From an uncultured Alistipes sp. (GTDB lineage: Bacteria > Bacteroidota > Bacteroidia > Bacteroidales > Rikenellaceae): DNA of 64,000 nucleotides. A model generated the notes under the pieces. The model saw only the letters and a list, made by a program, of their open reading frames with translations, was not told the origin of the DNA and searched no databases. The stretch is from positions 1 through 64,000 of the forward strand of contig CANBCZ010000004.1 of NCBI GenBank assembly GCA_947367255.1. Reading direction: 5' to 3'. Below, one piece after another: positions 28,875 to 38,135 of this stretch; the stretch's first letter is position 1, and each line of letters begins with the position of its first letter. Position numbers and translations under genes: made by a program.

Positions 28875-31516
28875 TGAAAAAACTATATTTGATACTCTCC
28901 ATACTGCTTGCAGTGGTCGGTTGTACAAAGCAGACAGAGCCTGACTACCGCAACGACAGCTATGGATATGTGCAGTTCAAGCTCTACAAGGAGGCGTCGT
29001 ATGGCACCCGCGCAGTAAAGCCGATGCTCGACTACCTTGCCGAGGCTTGTAAGGTAAAGGTCACTCTGGGCTATCAGGGAACAACTATAGCTCAGAGCCT
29101 GACTCTCCACGCAGCAGAGGGAGCTGCCGAGCTGGGTCTGCGCTCGGATAAGCTGCAGCTGCTCACAGGATGCTACGAGATGGTGGCATTTGCCCTCTAT
29201 GATACTCAGGACGAGCTGCTCTATACCGGTACTCCGGCAGTGGCAACGCAGTTTGAGGTTATCCCGGGCGGTCTTACTATGCAGGATATAACTGTAAAGG
29301 TTACAGAGCGCGGCTCGGTACGATTTACACTTAAGAAGGATATAGCGGACTTCTCCGGTGCTCCAACGCGTGCCGTAGATCGTCAGTATACTTTCGACGA
29401 GATTAAGTATGTTACCCTCACTGTGGGTAAGGTGCTTCAGTCGGGTAGTGTGACAAATCCTTTGAAGATTGAGAAGCTGCCTGCAAAATTCTCGGTGCAC
29501 TTTGACGAGGAGGATGAGTTTAGCGACAAGGAGGGTTACAGAACATCGACTATCGCTTGTGACTCGCTCGTAACACTCCCTGCGGGTAAATATCGCGTGG
29601 TGTCATACGAGACATACGACAGCTCAAAGTCGCTGCTTGAGAACAACAACTCGCCGAAGTTGTCGGAGTTTACAATCGAGGATAATGTTACTACCGATGC
29701 CGATGTGCGTGTGACACTCTATCAGAGTGACGAGTATATCAAGGACTACTACGCTCTCTACGAGATTTGGAAGAGTCTTAATGGTGAGAGCTGGTACTAT
29801 GTTGGCGAGAATTGGGCTCGTGGTGCAAACTGGGAGTTTAATAAGGATCCCGACCTGTGGGGCGATCAGCCGGGTGTGGAGCTTCACTCAAACGGTCGTG
29901 TGGCAAAGATTGACATTAGCGACTTTGCATTTAGCGGTCACCTCTCGCCAGCTATTGGTCAGCTGACCGAGCTTATTGAGCTCTATCTGGGTACTCACAA
30001 CGACGTGAATATACTCACATACGACCCAACACTTGACAGCAACCTCTCTGTTGCTGAGCGTAGTGCAACCCGTATGGAGCGCCACGGAGAGTATCTGAAG
30101 ATGGTGCACCCTGCAACGCAGTTTAGTGAGCCTTGTGCCCGCGCACTTGCAGAGAAGGGTATCTCGATTGATGCTACATCGCTCTACAACACTATGACAG
30201 AGCGTGAGATTATCGATACAAAGAGCGGTAAGCAGACTATAAAGCCGATGGATACTCTGCACGGAACACTCTGCAACGGACTCAAATCAATCCCTGCCGA
30301 GATTGGCAAGCTGCAGAAGTTACAGTACCTCTTTATCGCCAATAGCGCAATTGAGACTCTGCCAGAGGAGATTGGCAATTTGGTATCTTGTACAGATTTG
30401 GAGATTTACAACTGTCCAAACCTTACAACCTTCCCGCTGCAGATAGCTCGTCTGCCAGAGCTTGTTTCGCTCAACATTGCAAATAATGCCCAGTGGAGCT
30501 CGGAGGAGATTTTTGCAGGTTTTGAGGCGCTGACAAATGGTGCGTCAAAGGAGAAGTTGCAGATTCTCTATGCTCGTCAGAATAATCTGAAGGAGCTGCC
30601 AGAGTCATTCCGCAATATGACAAAGATTGGTCTGTTGGACCTCGCGCATAACAAGATTTCAAAGATCTATCCGCTCGGAAAGAGCGTGTCACCGGTGCAG
30701 CTCTACCTCGACTTTAACCAGCTCGAGAGTCTGCCTACAGATAGCGAGGGTTACTTCTGCGGTTATGCCGATTCGGAGAACTTCTCTGTAAAGTACAACC
30801 GATTGAAGAAGGTGCCGAATATCTTCTCGGCAAAGAGCAATTCATCGCTCGCCTCTGTAGACTTTAGTGGTAACGACATCGACGGTTTTGAGGGCGAGGA
30901 GGATGGTACTTATCGCGGTCTGAAGGTTGAGACATTTACCTTGGCGCAGAATCCGAAGCTGACAAAGTATCCGACAGCACTTGCAAAGACAAACTCGATT
31001 GTGGCATATATTATCCTTCGCGGATGTAGTATTGACGAGATTCCGGAGGGTTCGTTTGAGTATCCTAACTCGGTATATATGACATCTTTAGACCTCTCTT
31101 ACAATAAACTGAAGAAGTTGCCACGCGAGATGCGCTCGGTAAATCTGCCATATCTCTACGGTGTGGAGTTGTCGTTCAACTGCTTCGAGCACTTCCCGTT
31201 TGAGCCGCTTGATAGTTTCTACCTGACTGTCTACGGTGTTCGTAGTCAGCGTAATGAGAAGGGTGAGCGCTGTCTGAAGGAGTGGCCACAGGGTATCTTC
31301 AACCACACAGGTCTGAGAGGTCTTTACTTGGGTTCGAATGACCTGCGTAAGGTAGACGATACCATCTCTACGCTTATCTACTACCTCGATATTTCGGACA
31401 ATCCGAACATTATTTTTGACGCTTCGGATATCTGTTATGCTTGGCAGGCAGGTGTATATTTCCTCATTTATGACAAGTCGCAGACAATTCTGAACTGTGA
31501 CGCAATGCTTGAGTAG
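28874..31516 (+). CDS. Leucine-rich-repeat surface lipoprotein (DUF4458-like N-terminus)
   Basis: Lipobox AVVGCTK; LRRs such as LQYLFIANSAIETLPEEIGNLVSCTDLEIYNCPNLTTFP. Confidence 0.8.
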   Translation: MKKLYLILSILLAVVGCTKQTEPDYRNDSYGYVQFKLYKEASYGTRAVKPMLDYLAEACKVKVTLGYQGTTIAQSLTLHAAEGAAELGLRSDKLQLLTGCYEMVAFALYDTQDELLYTGTPAVATQFEVIPGGLTMQDITVKVTERGSVRFTLKKDIADFSGAPTRAVDRQYTFDEIKYVTLTVGKVLQSGSVTNPLKIEKLPAKFSVHFDEEDEFSDKEGYRTSTIACDSLVTLPAGKYRVVSYETYDSSKSLLENNNSPKLSEFTIEDNVTTDADVRVTLYQSDEYIKDYYALYEIWKSLNGESWYYVGENWARGANWEFNKDPDLWGDQPGVELHSNGRVAKIDISDFAFSGHLSPAIGQLTELIELYLGTHNDVNILTYDPTLDSNLSVAERSATRMERHGEYLKMVHPATQFSEPCARALAEKGISIDATSLYNTMTEREIIDTKSGKQTIKPMDTLHGTLCNGLKSIPAEIGKLQKLQYLFIANSAIETLPEEIGNLVSCTDLEIYNCPNLTTFPLQIARLPELVSLNIANNAQWSSEEIFAGFEALTNGASKEKLQILYARQNNLKELPESFRNMTKIGLLDLAHNKISKIYPLGKSVSPVQLYLDFNQLESLPTDSEGYFCGYADSENFSVKYNRLKKVPNIFSAKSNSSLASVDFSGNDIDGFEGEEDGTYRGLKVETFTLAQNPKLTKYPTALAKTNSIVAYIILRGCSIDEIPEGSFEYPNSVYMTSLDLSYNKLKKLPREMRSVNLPYLYGVELSFNCFEHFPFEPLDSFYLTVYGVRSQRNEKGERCLKEWPQGIFNHTGLRGLYLGSNDLRKVDDTISTLIYYLDISDNPNIIFDASDICYAWQAGVYFLIYDKSQTILNCDAMLE

Positions 31517-31517
31517 T

Positions 31518-33149
31518 ATGAAGTTGAGAAGTATTATATTTTTATCGTTGTTTGCACTCGCAGTAGGCTGTCAGAGTGACCCTACAGATGTCTTTACTAC
31601 CGAGGGTATTGAGTTCGACGTTGAGGCTACAGGTGGAACCGTTAGCCGAACTATCAAGTCGAATGCCCGCTGGATTGCATCTACAGACAATGCGTGGATT
31701 ACCGTATCTCCAGCAAACGGTAGGGGAACTACAGAGTGTAAGTTTATTGTAGACTCTGCTCTTACAACAACTGCTCGTCGTGGCGTTGTGCGTATCGAAA
31801 ATCTCGATACTTGGGAGCAGAAGGAGGTGGTAATCAACCAGAAGGGCTTTGATTATAGTATCGAGGTGGAGAATGGCGAAGTTGAGCTTGCAAACTACGA
31901 CCGTTTGGATGCTCGTTGGTTCGATGTGACTGTGCGCAGCAATGTCGATTTCGATGTCGAGATTCCGGACGATGCCGTATGGCTCAAGAGCAGTCGTCAT
32001 ACGCTCGACCTTAATCGTGGTGCCCGTCCGCGAACAACTACCGTTCGTTTTAATTGGGACATTAATACAATGCCGTCAGAGCGCCTTGCAAAGGTTGTCT
32101 TCCGTCCGAAGAGCGACGTTACACTTGCGCGTCAGGATGGGGTGAAGGTGTCACAGCAGGCGGCAGAACCGATTATCCCTGACACCCGTGCAGGTGACTC
32201 GGTTGCTCTGCTCTCGATTTCACGAACACTGCAGACTATGGCAACTTGGGATGCCTCTCAGCCGATGACAATGTGGAATGATGTTGTGCTGTGGGAAGAG
32301 GGTATGGATGGTTGTACTGCAGAGAATGTAGGTCGTGTACGCAAGGCAAACTTCTACTTCTTTAATATTAAGGAGCCGCTGCCTTATGCTATCAAGTACC
32401 TCACTGCCGCAGACGAGATCTACATCTTCGGTAACACAAACACCTTCTTGCTCAATCTTGAACTGGGAGATGATATTGCAGAGCTTACTCAGCTTAAGCG
32501 ACTTACAATCGGTAGCTATGGCCTTATTTCGTTGCCTCAGAGCCTCTCTGCACTCAAAAACTTGGAGTACCTCGATTTGGGCTCAAATAACTTTCAGAAG
32601 GTGCCAGAGGTGCTTACAAAACAGAACTTCCCTGCACTGCGTACCCTTATTCTCAATGCAAATCAGCGACACTTTGTTACCGATTTGAGTAATGTAGTAA
32701 AGGAGGATTTAGGTGGTTTTATCGACGAAGAGTCATTCCCGGAGCATCTGCTCAAGTGGGATCTGGATACGCTTATCCTCTCGGTGAACTATCTGCAGGG
32801 TCAGCTACCGACATTTGAGGATGACGATACTGTCCCTTGCTACACTCAGGAGGAGATTAATGCGGTAGATTCGCTGCCACAGATACTTGTAGACAGAAAG
32901 GTTAAGAAGGTTATGCCGTCGTGCAAGCGCTTCTCTATTAACCACAACCGTCTCTATGGCAAGCTGCCTGATTGGTTGCTCTACCACCCGGCACTCGATC
33001 TGTGGATGCCGCAGGTGCTTGTATTCCCGCAGGAGGGTAGGGCAAAGAATGGTACTCTGGCGGTCTTTGACAACGAGCCTGCAAGTATGGATTACTACTA
33101 TGATGCATATACTACAAAGAAACGACCTACAGCTGAAGAAGATGAATAA
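31518..33149 (+). CDS. BACON-domain plus LRR surface lipoprotein
   Basis: Lipobox LAVGCQS; SNARWIASTDNAWITVSP...GTTECKF; LRR LKNLEYLDLGSNNFQKVPEVL. Confidence 0.8.
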   Translation: MKLRSIIFLSLFALAVGCQSDPTDVFTTEGIEFDVEATGGTVSRTIKSNARWIASTDNAWITVSPANGRGTTECKFIVDSALTTTARRGVVRIENLDTWEQKEVVINQKGFDYSIEVENGEVELANYDRLDARWFDVTVRSNVDFDVEIPDDAVWLKSSRHTLDLNRGARPRTTTVRFNWDINTMPSERLAKVVFRPKSDVTLARQDGVKVSQQAAEPIIPDTRAGDSVALLSISRTLQTMATWDASQPMTMWNDVVLWEEGMDGCTAENVGRVRKANFYFFNIKEPLPYAIKYLTAADEIYIFGNTNTFLLNLELGDDIAELTQLKRLTIGSYGLISLPQSLSALKNLEYLDLGSNNFQKVPEVLTKQNFPALRTLILNANQRHFVTDLSNVVKEDLGGFIDEESFPEHLLKWDLDTLILSVNYLQGQLPTFEDDDTVPCYTQEEINAVDSLPQILVDRKVKKVMPSCKRFSINHNRLYGKLPDWLLYHPALDLWMPQVLVFPQEGRAKNGTLAVFDNEPASMDYYYDAYTTKKRPTAEEDE

Positions 33150-35148
33150 GTTTTTATATATAGCGGTGTTGCTGCTTGCTGTTTCGTGCAGTGGTGACTT
33201 TAATCAGCCTCTTGAGCCGACAGAGGCACCCTATGTTGAGGGTGAGATACTCGTAAAGTTCTCGACAGATGTTGCCGAGATGATCGATGTGGCTGCTGCA
33301 GAGGGTACTTCTGTGACCCGCAGTGGCGATATTGATGTGGATGGCGTACTGAAGGCTATCGGCACCTGCTCTGTGGAGCGTGTATTCCCGATGGATGCGG
33401 CAACCGAGGCACAGACCGTAGAGAGTGGTCTGAACTTGTGGTATGTTGTCCGCTTTGACCGTAGCAAGTGCAGCACTGCCGATGTTGCGCGTCGCTTTGC
33501 AGCACTTGGCAAGGTGCAGGTAGTCGATGTAAACCGCAACATCAAGCGTGCCTACACAGGCAAGGCTACTCCGCTCTCTAAGAGCCGTCTTGAGCAGGCG
33601 CAGACAACTCGCGCAACAGTCTCGGACCCGCTACTTGCGGCGCAGTGGAACCTGATTAACAACGGCGACCAGTTTATAAAGGATGGCGTTGTAAAGTCGG
33701 TGAAGGATGCCGATGTGCAGTGTGCAGCAGCTTGGGAGCGCACTACAGGCGACAGCAGTGTCGTTGTGGCGGTGCTCGACGAGGGTATCTTTATCGACCA
33801 CCCCGATTTGAAGGCAAATATCTGGGTCAATGAGGATGAGATTGACGACAACAATACCGATGCCGACAACAACGGTTACAAGGGTGATATTCACGGATAT
33901 AACTTTGTCCACAACTCGGGTCATATTGTGAGCAACAACGCCCTTGACTCGGGTCACGGTACACACGTTGCGGGTGTTATTGCTGCGGTGAACAACAATG
34001 GCGAGGGTATCAGCTCGATTGCCGGAGGTAACGGAGGTGCCGATAGCGGCGTGAAGATTATGGTTTGTCAGATATTCTCCGGAAATACTGCCACAAGCAT
34101 CCTCTCGACCGTTCGCGCGATAAAGTATGCGGCAGATAACGGTGCGGTGGTACTCCAGTGTAGTTGGGGTTATATCTCACCAAAGGCAAACGCTTATGAT
34201 TGGGGTGAGAGTTACTTCAATACCAAAGATGAGTGGATTGCCGGCTCTCCGCTCGAGCGTGAGGCTATAGAGTACTTTACACACTATGCAGGCTCGGCAA
34301 ATGGCGCTATTGAGGGCGGTATTGCAGTCTTTGCGGGTGGTAACGAGAGTGCCCCTGCAGCGGGCTTCCCGGGTGCGGCAGATGAGTATATCTCTGTGGC
34401 TGCTACGGCTGCCGACTTTACCCCTGCGGTATATACCAACTACGGTCCGGGTACGACAATATCTGCTCCGGGTGGCGATCAGGACTACTATTTTGAGTAT
34501 GTAGACCAGGACCACCGCTACGGCGAGGTGGGTTGTATCCTCTCGACACTTCCATATCATGTGGCAGAGAGTGGCTACGGATATATGGAGGGTACATCGA
34601 TGGCTTGTCCGCACGTATCTGGCGTTGTGGCGCTGGGTATAAGCTATGCCACACAGCTGCGTCGCCACTTCAAGGCGTCGGAGTTGCAGAAGCTGTTGGT
34701 AGATACTGCAGTGCCAATTGACAGCTATATGACAGGCAAGAAGAGCTACTGCCGTTATGTTGCCGACATTGGTCCTATACAGCCTATGCAGATGAATTTG
34801 AGCGACTTCCGCGGTCAGATGGGTGCAGGACAGATTAATGCCGAGGCATTCCTTGCGGCTATTGCCGACGGTGCAGGTGCGGAGATGGTGTTCCCGAATA
34901 TCTATATCGCACTCGGCGGTTCGGTGGCTGTAAATCCTGCGCGTTACTTTGTCGGTGGTGATAGTTTGACCTATACCGTGACAGCTTCAGACAGTTCGCT
35001 TGTAGAGATTACTGCTGCCGATGGTAAGATTGTTTTCTGCGGACTTAAGAGTGGTTCGACAAAGGCGACTATCAAGGCGAGCAACGGCAAGAGCTTCGAC
35101 TTTACCGTTACCGTACGTCGTGGTGCAAACGATAACGGCTGGTTGTAA
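33142..35148 (+). CDS. S8 (subtilisin-like) serine protease, lipoprotein
   Basis: Catalytic VVAVLDEGIFIDHPDL (Asp), DSGHGTHVAGVIAAVNN (His), GTSMACPHVSGVVAL (Ser). Confidence 0.95.
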   Translation: MNKFLYIAVLLLAVSCSGDFNQPLEPTEAPYVEGEILVKFSTDVAEMIDVAAAEGTSVTRSGDIDVDGVLKAIGTCSVERVFPMDAATEAQTVESGLNLWYVVRFDRSKCSTADVARRFAALGKVQVVDVNRNIKRAYTGKATPLSKSRLEQAQTTRATVSDPLLAAQWNLINNGDQFIKDGVVKSVKDADVQCAAAWERTTGDSSVVVAVLDEGIFIDHPDLKANIWVNEDEIDDNNTDADNNGYKGDIHGYNFVHNSGHIVSNNALDSGHGTHVAGVIAAVNNNGEGISSIAGGNGGADSGVKIMVCQIFSGNTATSILSTVRAIKYAADNGAVVLQCSWGYISPKANAYDWGESYFNTKDEWIAGSPLEREAIEYFTHYAGSANGAIEGGIAVFAGGNESAPAAGFPGAADEYISVAATAADFTPAVYTNYGPGTTISAPGGDQDYYFEYVDQDHRYGEVGCILSTLPYHVAESGYGYMEGTSMACPHVSGVVALGISYATQLRRHFKASELQKLLVDTAVPIDSYMTGKKSYCRYVADIGPIQPMQMNLSDFRGQMGAGQINAEAFLAAIADGAGAEMVFPNIYIALGGSVAVNPARYFVGGDSLTYTVTASDSSLVEITAADGKIVFCGLKSGSTKATIKASNGKSFDFTVTVRRGANDNGWL

Positions 35149-35876
35149 TGCGTAGAGCGGCTTTGGTGACACTTTTTGCCCTGCTGTGGGGTGCGGCTAT
35201 GGCGCAGTTCAAACTTGTGCCGCAGTCGAGACTCGACAGCGTGGCTAACCCGCGAACAGCACCCTCTGCACTTATTGTGGAGCAGAAGTTTGTCGATTTG
35301 GGTCGTGTGGCAGAGAGTGCAGTTGCCGAGCGCAAGATTACGATAAAAAATAGTGGCAATCGCCCAATTATGTGGAGCTGTCGTGCCACCTGTCGCTGCC
35401 TCTCGGCTACAAATGGAGCCGTAAAAGGAGGAGAGGTGTCAGAGATGTCGATGACCTTCTCCGGCAAGGGTTTCCCGGGTCCGTTCGACCATAAACTCTT
35501 TGTCTACGAGGGTGGCGATAACCAAAAGCTCGTGGCAGTTGTGCGCGTAAAAGGATATGTTATCCCCGACACCGACCGCAGTGGCGACTATCCCTATCAC
35601 TGTGCAGGGTTGTTGTTGCGTCAGCCGAGTGTCAAGTTTGACAACACGACAATTGAGCGCATAGCCTGCAAAAATGGCTCTCAAAGTGCTGTGAGGGTTA
35701 GAAAAGATGCCCTGCTATCCTCTGCGGAGATTGAGCTGAGGAGCGAGCCGGAGGTGCTACAGCCGGGAGAAGAGGGCGATTTGATTGTCACATTGAAGGG
35801 TAAAAAGAGAGAAAACCTAAAACTATATATCGATGCCGATATGGCACCACGAACAAGAGAGATAAAAATTGAGTAA
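35148..35876 (+). CDS. DUF1573-like secreted protein
   Basis: FVDLGRVAESAVAERKITIKNSGNRPI...CRCLSA, typical DUF1573 pattern. Confidence 0.75.
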   Translation: MRRAALVTLFALLWGAAMAQFKLVPQSRLDSVANPRTAPSALIVEQKFVDLGRVAESAVAERKITIKNSGNRPIMWSCRATCRCLSATNGAVKGGEVSEMSMTFSGKGFPGPFDHKLFVYEGGDNQKLVAVVRVKGYVIPDTDRSGDYPYHCAGLLLRQPSVKFDNTTIERIACKNGSQSAVRVRKDALLSSAEIELRSEPEVLQPGEEGDLIVTLKGKKRENLKLYIDADMAPRTREIKIE

Positions 35877-35877
35877 T

Positions 35878-36327
35878 ATGAAGAGATATTTGACTATTCT
35901 GATTGCAGCACTCGCTCTGTGCAGCTGTAATAAGCCTAACCTTGACCAGAGCCACGCGCTGATAGATGTCACACCGACAAGCCTTGCGGGTGTGTGGATG
36001 CTGGAGAGCTTTGATGGCGGCAATACCCTTGCCGAGGGTGACTTTGTCTATATCGAGTTTGTCCGCTCAGACCGCAGCTATACACTCTATCAGAATGTTG
36101 GCAGTATGTATACGCAGACAATGCGCGGCAACTACTTTATCGAGAATGACCCCGAGCTGGGCGCAGTTATCCGTGGCAACTACGGCACCGAGGAGTATAA
36201 CTACTTCGACTGGTCACACCGCTACATCGTCGAGATGTGGGCAGACGGCATTATGCGCTGGACAGCCAAGGATGACAGGGAGGATATATCGGTCTATGTC
36301 CGCGTAGAGAAGTTGCCTGAAATGTAG
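35878..36327 (+). CDS. Small lipoprotein, lipocalin-like
   Basis: Lipobox ALCSCNK; last gene of the operon. Confidence 0.6.
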   Translation: MKRYLTILIAALALCSCNKPNLDQSHALIDVTPTSLAGVWMLESFDGGNTLAEGDFVYIEFVRSDRSYTLYQNVGSMYTQTMRGNYFIENDPELGAVIRGNYGTEEYNYFDWSHRYIVEMWADGIMRWTAKDDREDISVYVRVEKLPEM

Positions 36328-36362
36328 AGGAGTCCTATGTGCGGAGCATATTTGTAATATGC

Positions 36363-36394
36363 AAAAAGGCGACCTAAGTGGTCGCCTTTTTGTT
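36363..36394. terminator. Bidirectional terminator AAAAAGGCGAC-CTAAGTG-GTCGCCTTTTT
   Basis: 11-bp stem between convergent genes. Confidence 0.9.
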
Positions 36395-36411
36395 GTATGT
36401 TGTATTTCAGA

Positions 36412-37272
36412 CTACTTCTTTGGCTTCTCGTAGCCCTTGATCTTTACGAATGGGAGGTTCTTCTCTGCCCAGTCGCCAACCTCGAAGAAGCGGTCGCAGC
36501 ACATTGCATCGCAACCCAGAGCAGCACCGAGGAAGAAGTCCTCCTTGTTGTTACCCGGCCAGAGCGATACGATCATACCGAGCTTATGACCCAAGCGGAT
36601 GGTTGAGCGGGTAGTGCCGTCCATCTTACAGCCTACGCGCATAATGCCCATATTGTAAGCCTCCATAAGGATCTCCGGAGATGCAGGCTTGCTCTTGAGA
36701 AGCATCATCTCAGCCTCAGGGTGCAGGCGCTGCATAATCTTCAGAGCGCGCTTGTCGAATGAGGTGAACAGGTAGAGTGAAGACTCGTGCTTTGTAGGCA
36801 TAGTCATATTCCACAGCTTCTCGCACAGCTCCTCGAGTTTTGCCTCGGTGTAGAGCTCAGGGATGGTCTTAATCTCCCACTCAACATACATATTTGGCTT
36901 ACCTGCAAGGAAATCTGCAAGCTCCTGTGCAAGTGCAAGGTCGTTACCAGACTTAGTCTTGATCTTGAGGCACTCCTTAGTGGTCATATCCTCGGTCTGC
37001 TTGTCTACACCGCAAGTACGGTAGAGAGACTCGTCGTGGCTGAGGATAAGGTCGCCAGAACCGGTCATACGAACATCGGTCTCAAAGCCGCGTGCACCGC
37101 GCTCGTAAGCGGTCTTGAATGCGAGCATTGTGTTCTCGTCATACTCAAAACGGCTGCCTCGGTGTGCGAAGAACTGGATAGTTGGATAATCCTCAATCTT
37201 GCTCTGTGCAGTAGCAAAATCTGCAGAGAATACCATAGCAGCAAAGGCTGCAAGCATCAAAAATCTTTTCAT
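36412..37272 (-). CDS. Glycerophosphodiester phosphodiesterase
   Basis: FFAHRGSRFEYDENTMLAFKTAYERGARGFETDVRMTGSGDLILSHDESLYRT. Confidence 0.93.
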   Translation of the reverse strand: MKRFLMLAAFAAMVFSADFATAQSKIEDYPTIQFFAHRGSRFEYDENTMLAFKTAYERGARGFETDVRMTGSGDLILSHDESLYRTCGVDKQTEDMTTKECLKIKTKSGNDLALAQELADFLAGKPNMYVEWEIKTIPELYTEAKLEELCEKLWNMTMPTKHESSLYLFTSFDKRALKIMQRLHPEAEMMLLKSKPASPEILMEAYNMGIMRVGCKMDGTTRSTIRLGHKLGMIVSLWPGNNKEDFFLGAALGCDAMCCDRFFEVGDWAEKNLPFVKIKGYEKPKK

Positions 37273-37403
37273 TTTACTTAGTTTGTAAAGGTTAAAATAT
37301 TTTCTGTTGTCAAAGATACAACTTTTTGTTCGATTTTCGAAATATGATTTAACTTTTCTTATTTTTAGAACTCTTAATAGTGAAACTTTATTATCTTTGT
37401 CCT

Positions 37404-37769
37404 ATGAAAAGATCGATTTTACTCTCTCTCGCCCTGCTATTTGCCCTCTCGGCATCTGCACAGCTCGCCGCTGTATCGGGTATCCCTATGCCTAAAAAGA
37501 GCTCAGAACCTATCGTTGGTGCACTTGTCACCTTCACCTCGGAGTGGGATAAGGATCTGAAGTATCAGCGTAAAACCGACGCCGATGGATTTCGCGTCGT
37601 GCTTCCGCAGGGTGGCTATATAATGACCATTGAGGCAGAGGGCTACGAATCCCATCGCCTCGAAATCGAGGTTGATGAACCTAATATCGACCTTACCGTA
37701 ATCACTATGCTGACCAATGAGCAGGCGGCAGTACGAGATGCCAAACGCAAAAAACGTTATTTGTTGTAA
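37404..37769 (+). CDS. Small secreted protein with carboxypeptidase-regulatory-like/transthyretin fold
   Basis: Signal peptide MKRSILLSLALLFALSASAQ; short beta-sandwich-like sequence; TATCTTTG just upstream of ATG 37404. Confidence 0.65.
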   Translation: MKRSILLSLALLFALSASAQLAAVSGIPMPKKSSEPIVGALVTFTSEWDKDLKYQRKTDADGFRVVLPQGGYIMTIEAEGYESHRLEIEVDEPNIDLTVITMLTNEQAAVRDAKRKKRYLL

Positions 37770-37989
37770 TTTGCCGTGAAAATACGGCATTAGCCGCACA
37801 TCTCTAAAAGTAAACCCCTTTGGGCTGTAGGTTTTACTACTATCCCAAAGGGGTCTCTTTTGCGATGCACGCCGACCGACGCCAAACCGAGAGCAGAGGC
37901 TGCTTGCAGACTATGCCGAGGTGCGAAGGAGGAAGAACCACCTTTAGGTGGGTCAGCTACCGTATTTTGACGACAAATTGGTTTTATTG
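37768..37989 (+). repeat. Quasi-palindromic element 7 (hairpin 37806-37861) with inverted H1/H2 module (37878-37968) inside right arm
   Basis: Outer arms 37768-37787 AATTTGCCGTGAAAATACGG / 37970-37989 CCGTATTTTGACGACAAATT. Confidence 0.9.
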
Positions 37990-38090
37990 TGATAGTGCCG
38001 CATCCGAAGATATTTCACGATGCACCATCTCTAACACATTTTGACAACAAATTGGTTTTGGCGTGATAGTGCCGCATCCCTTAAATCTCC
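37983..38090 (+). repeat. Two ~33-bp direct repeats (37983 and 38057) differing only in the triplet before GTGA (ATT vs GGC)
   Basis: ACAAATTGGTTTT-ATT-GTGATAGTGCCGCATCC vs ACAAATTGGTTTT-GGC-GTGATAGTGCCGCATCC. Confidence 0.9.
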
Positions 38091-38105
38091 TAATGGAGAG
38101 TGATA

Positions 38106-38133
38106 AAAAAGGTCAGCCGCAGCTGACCTTTGT
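38106..38133 (-). terminator. Terminator AAAGGTCAGC-CGCA-GCTGACCTTT
   Basis: 10-bp stem at 3' end of C1 peptidase gene. Confidence 0.85.
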
Positions 38134-38135
38134 CG

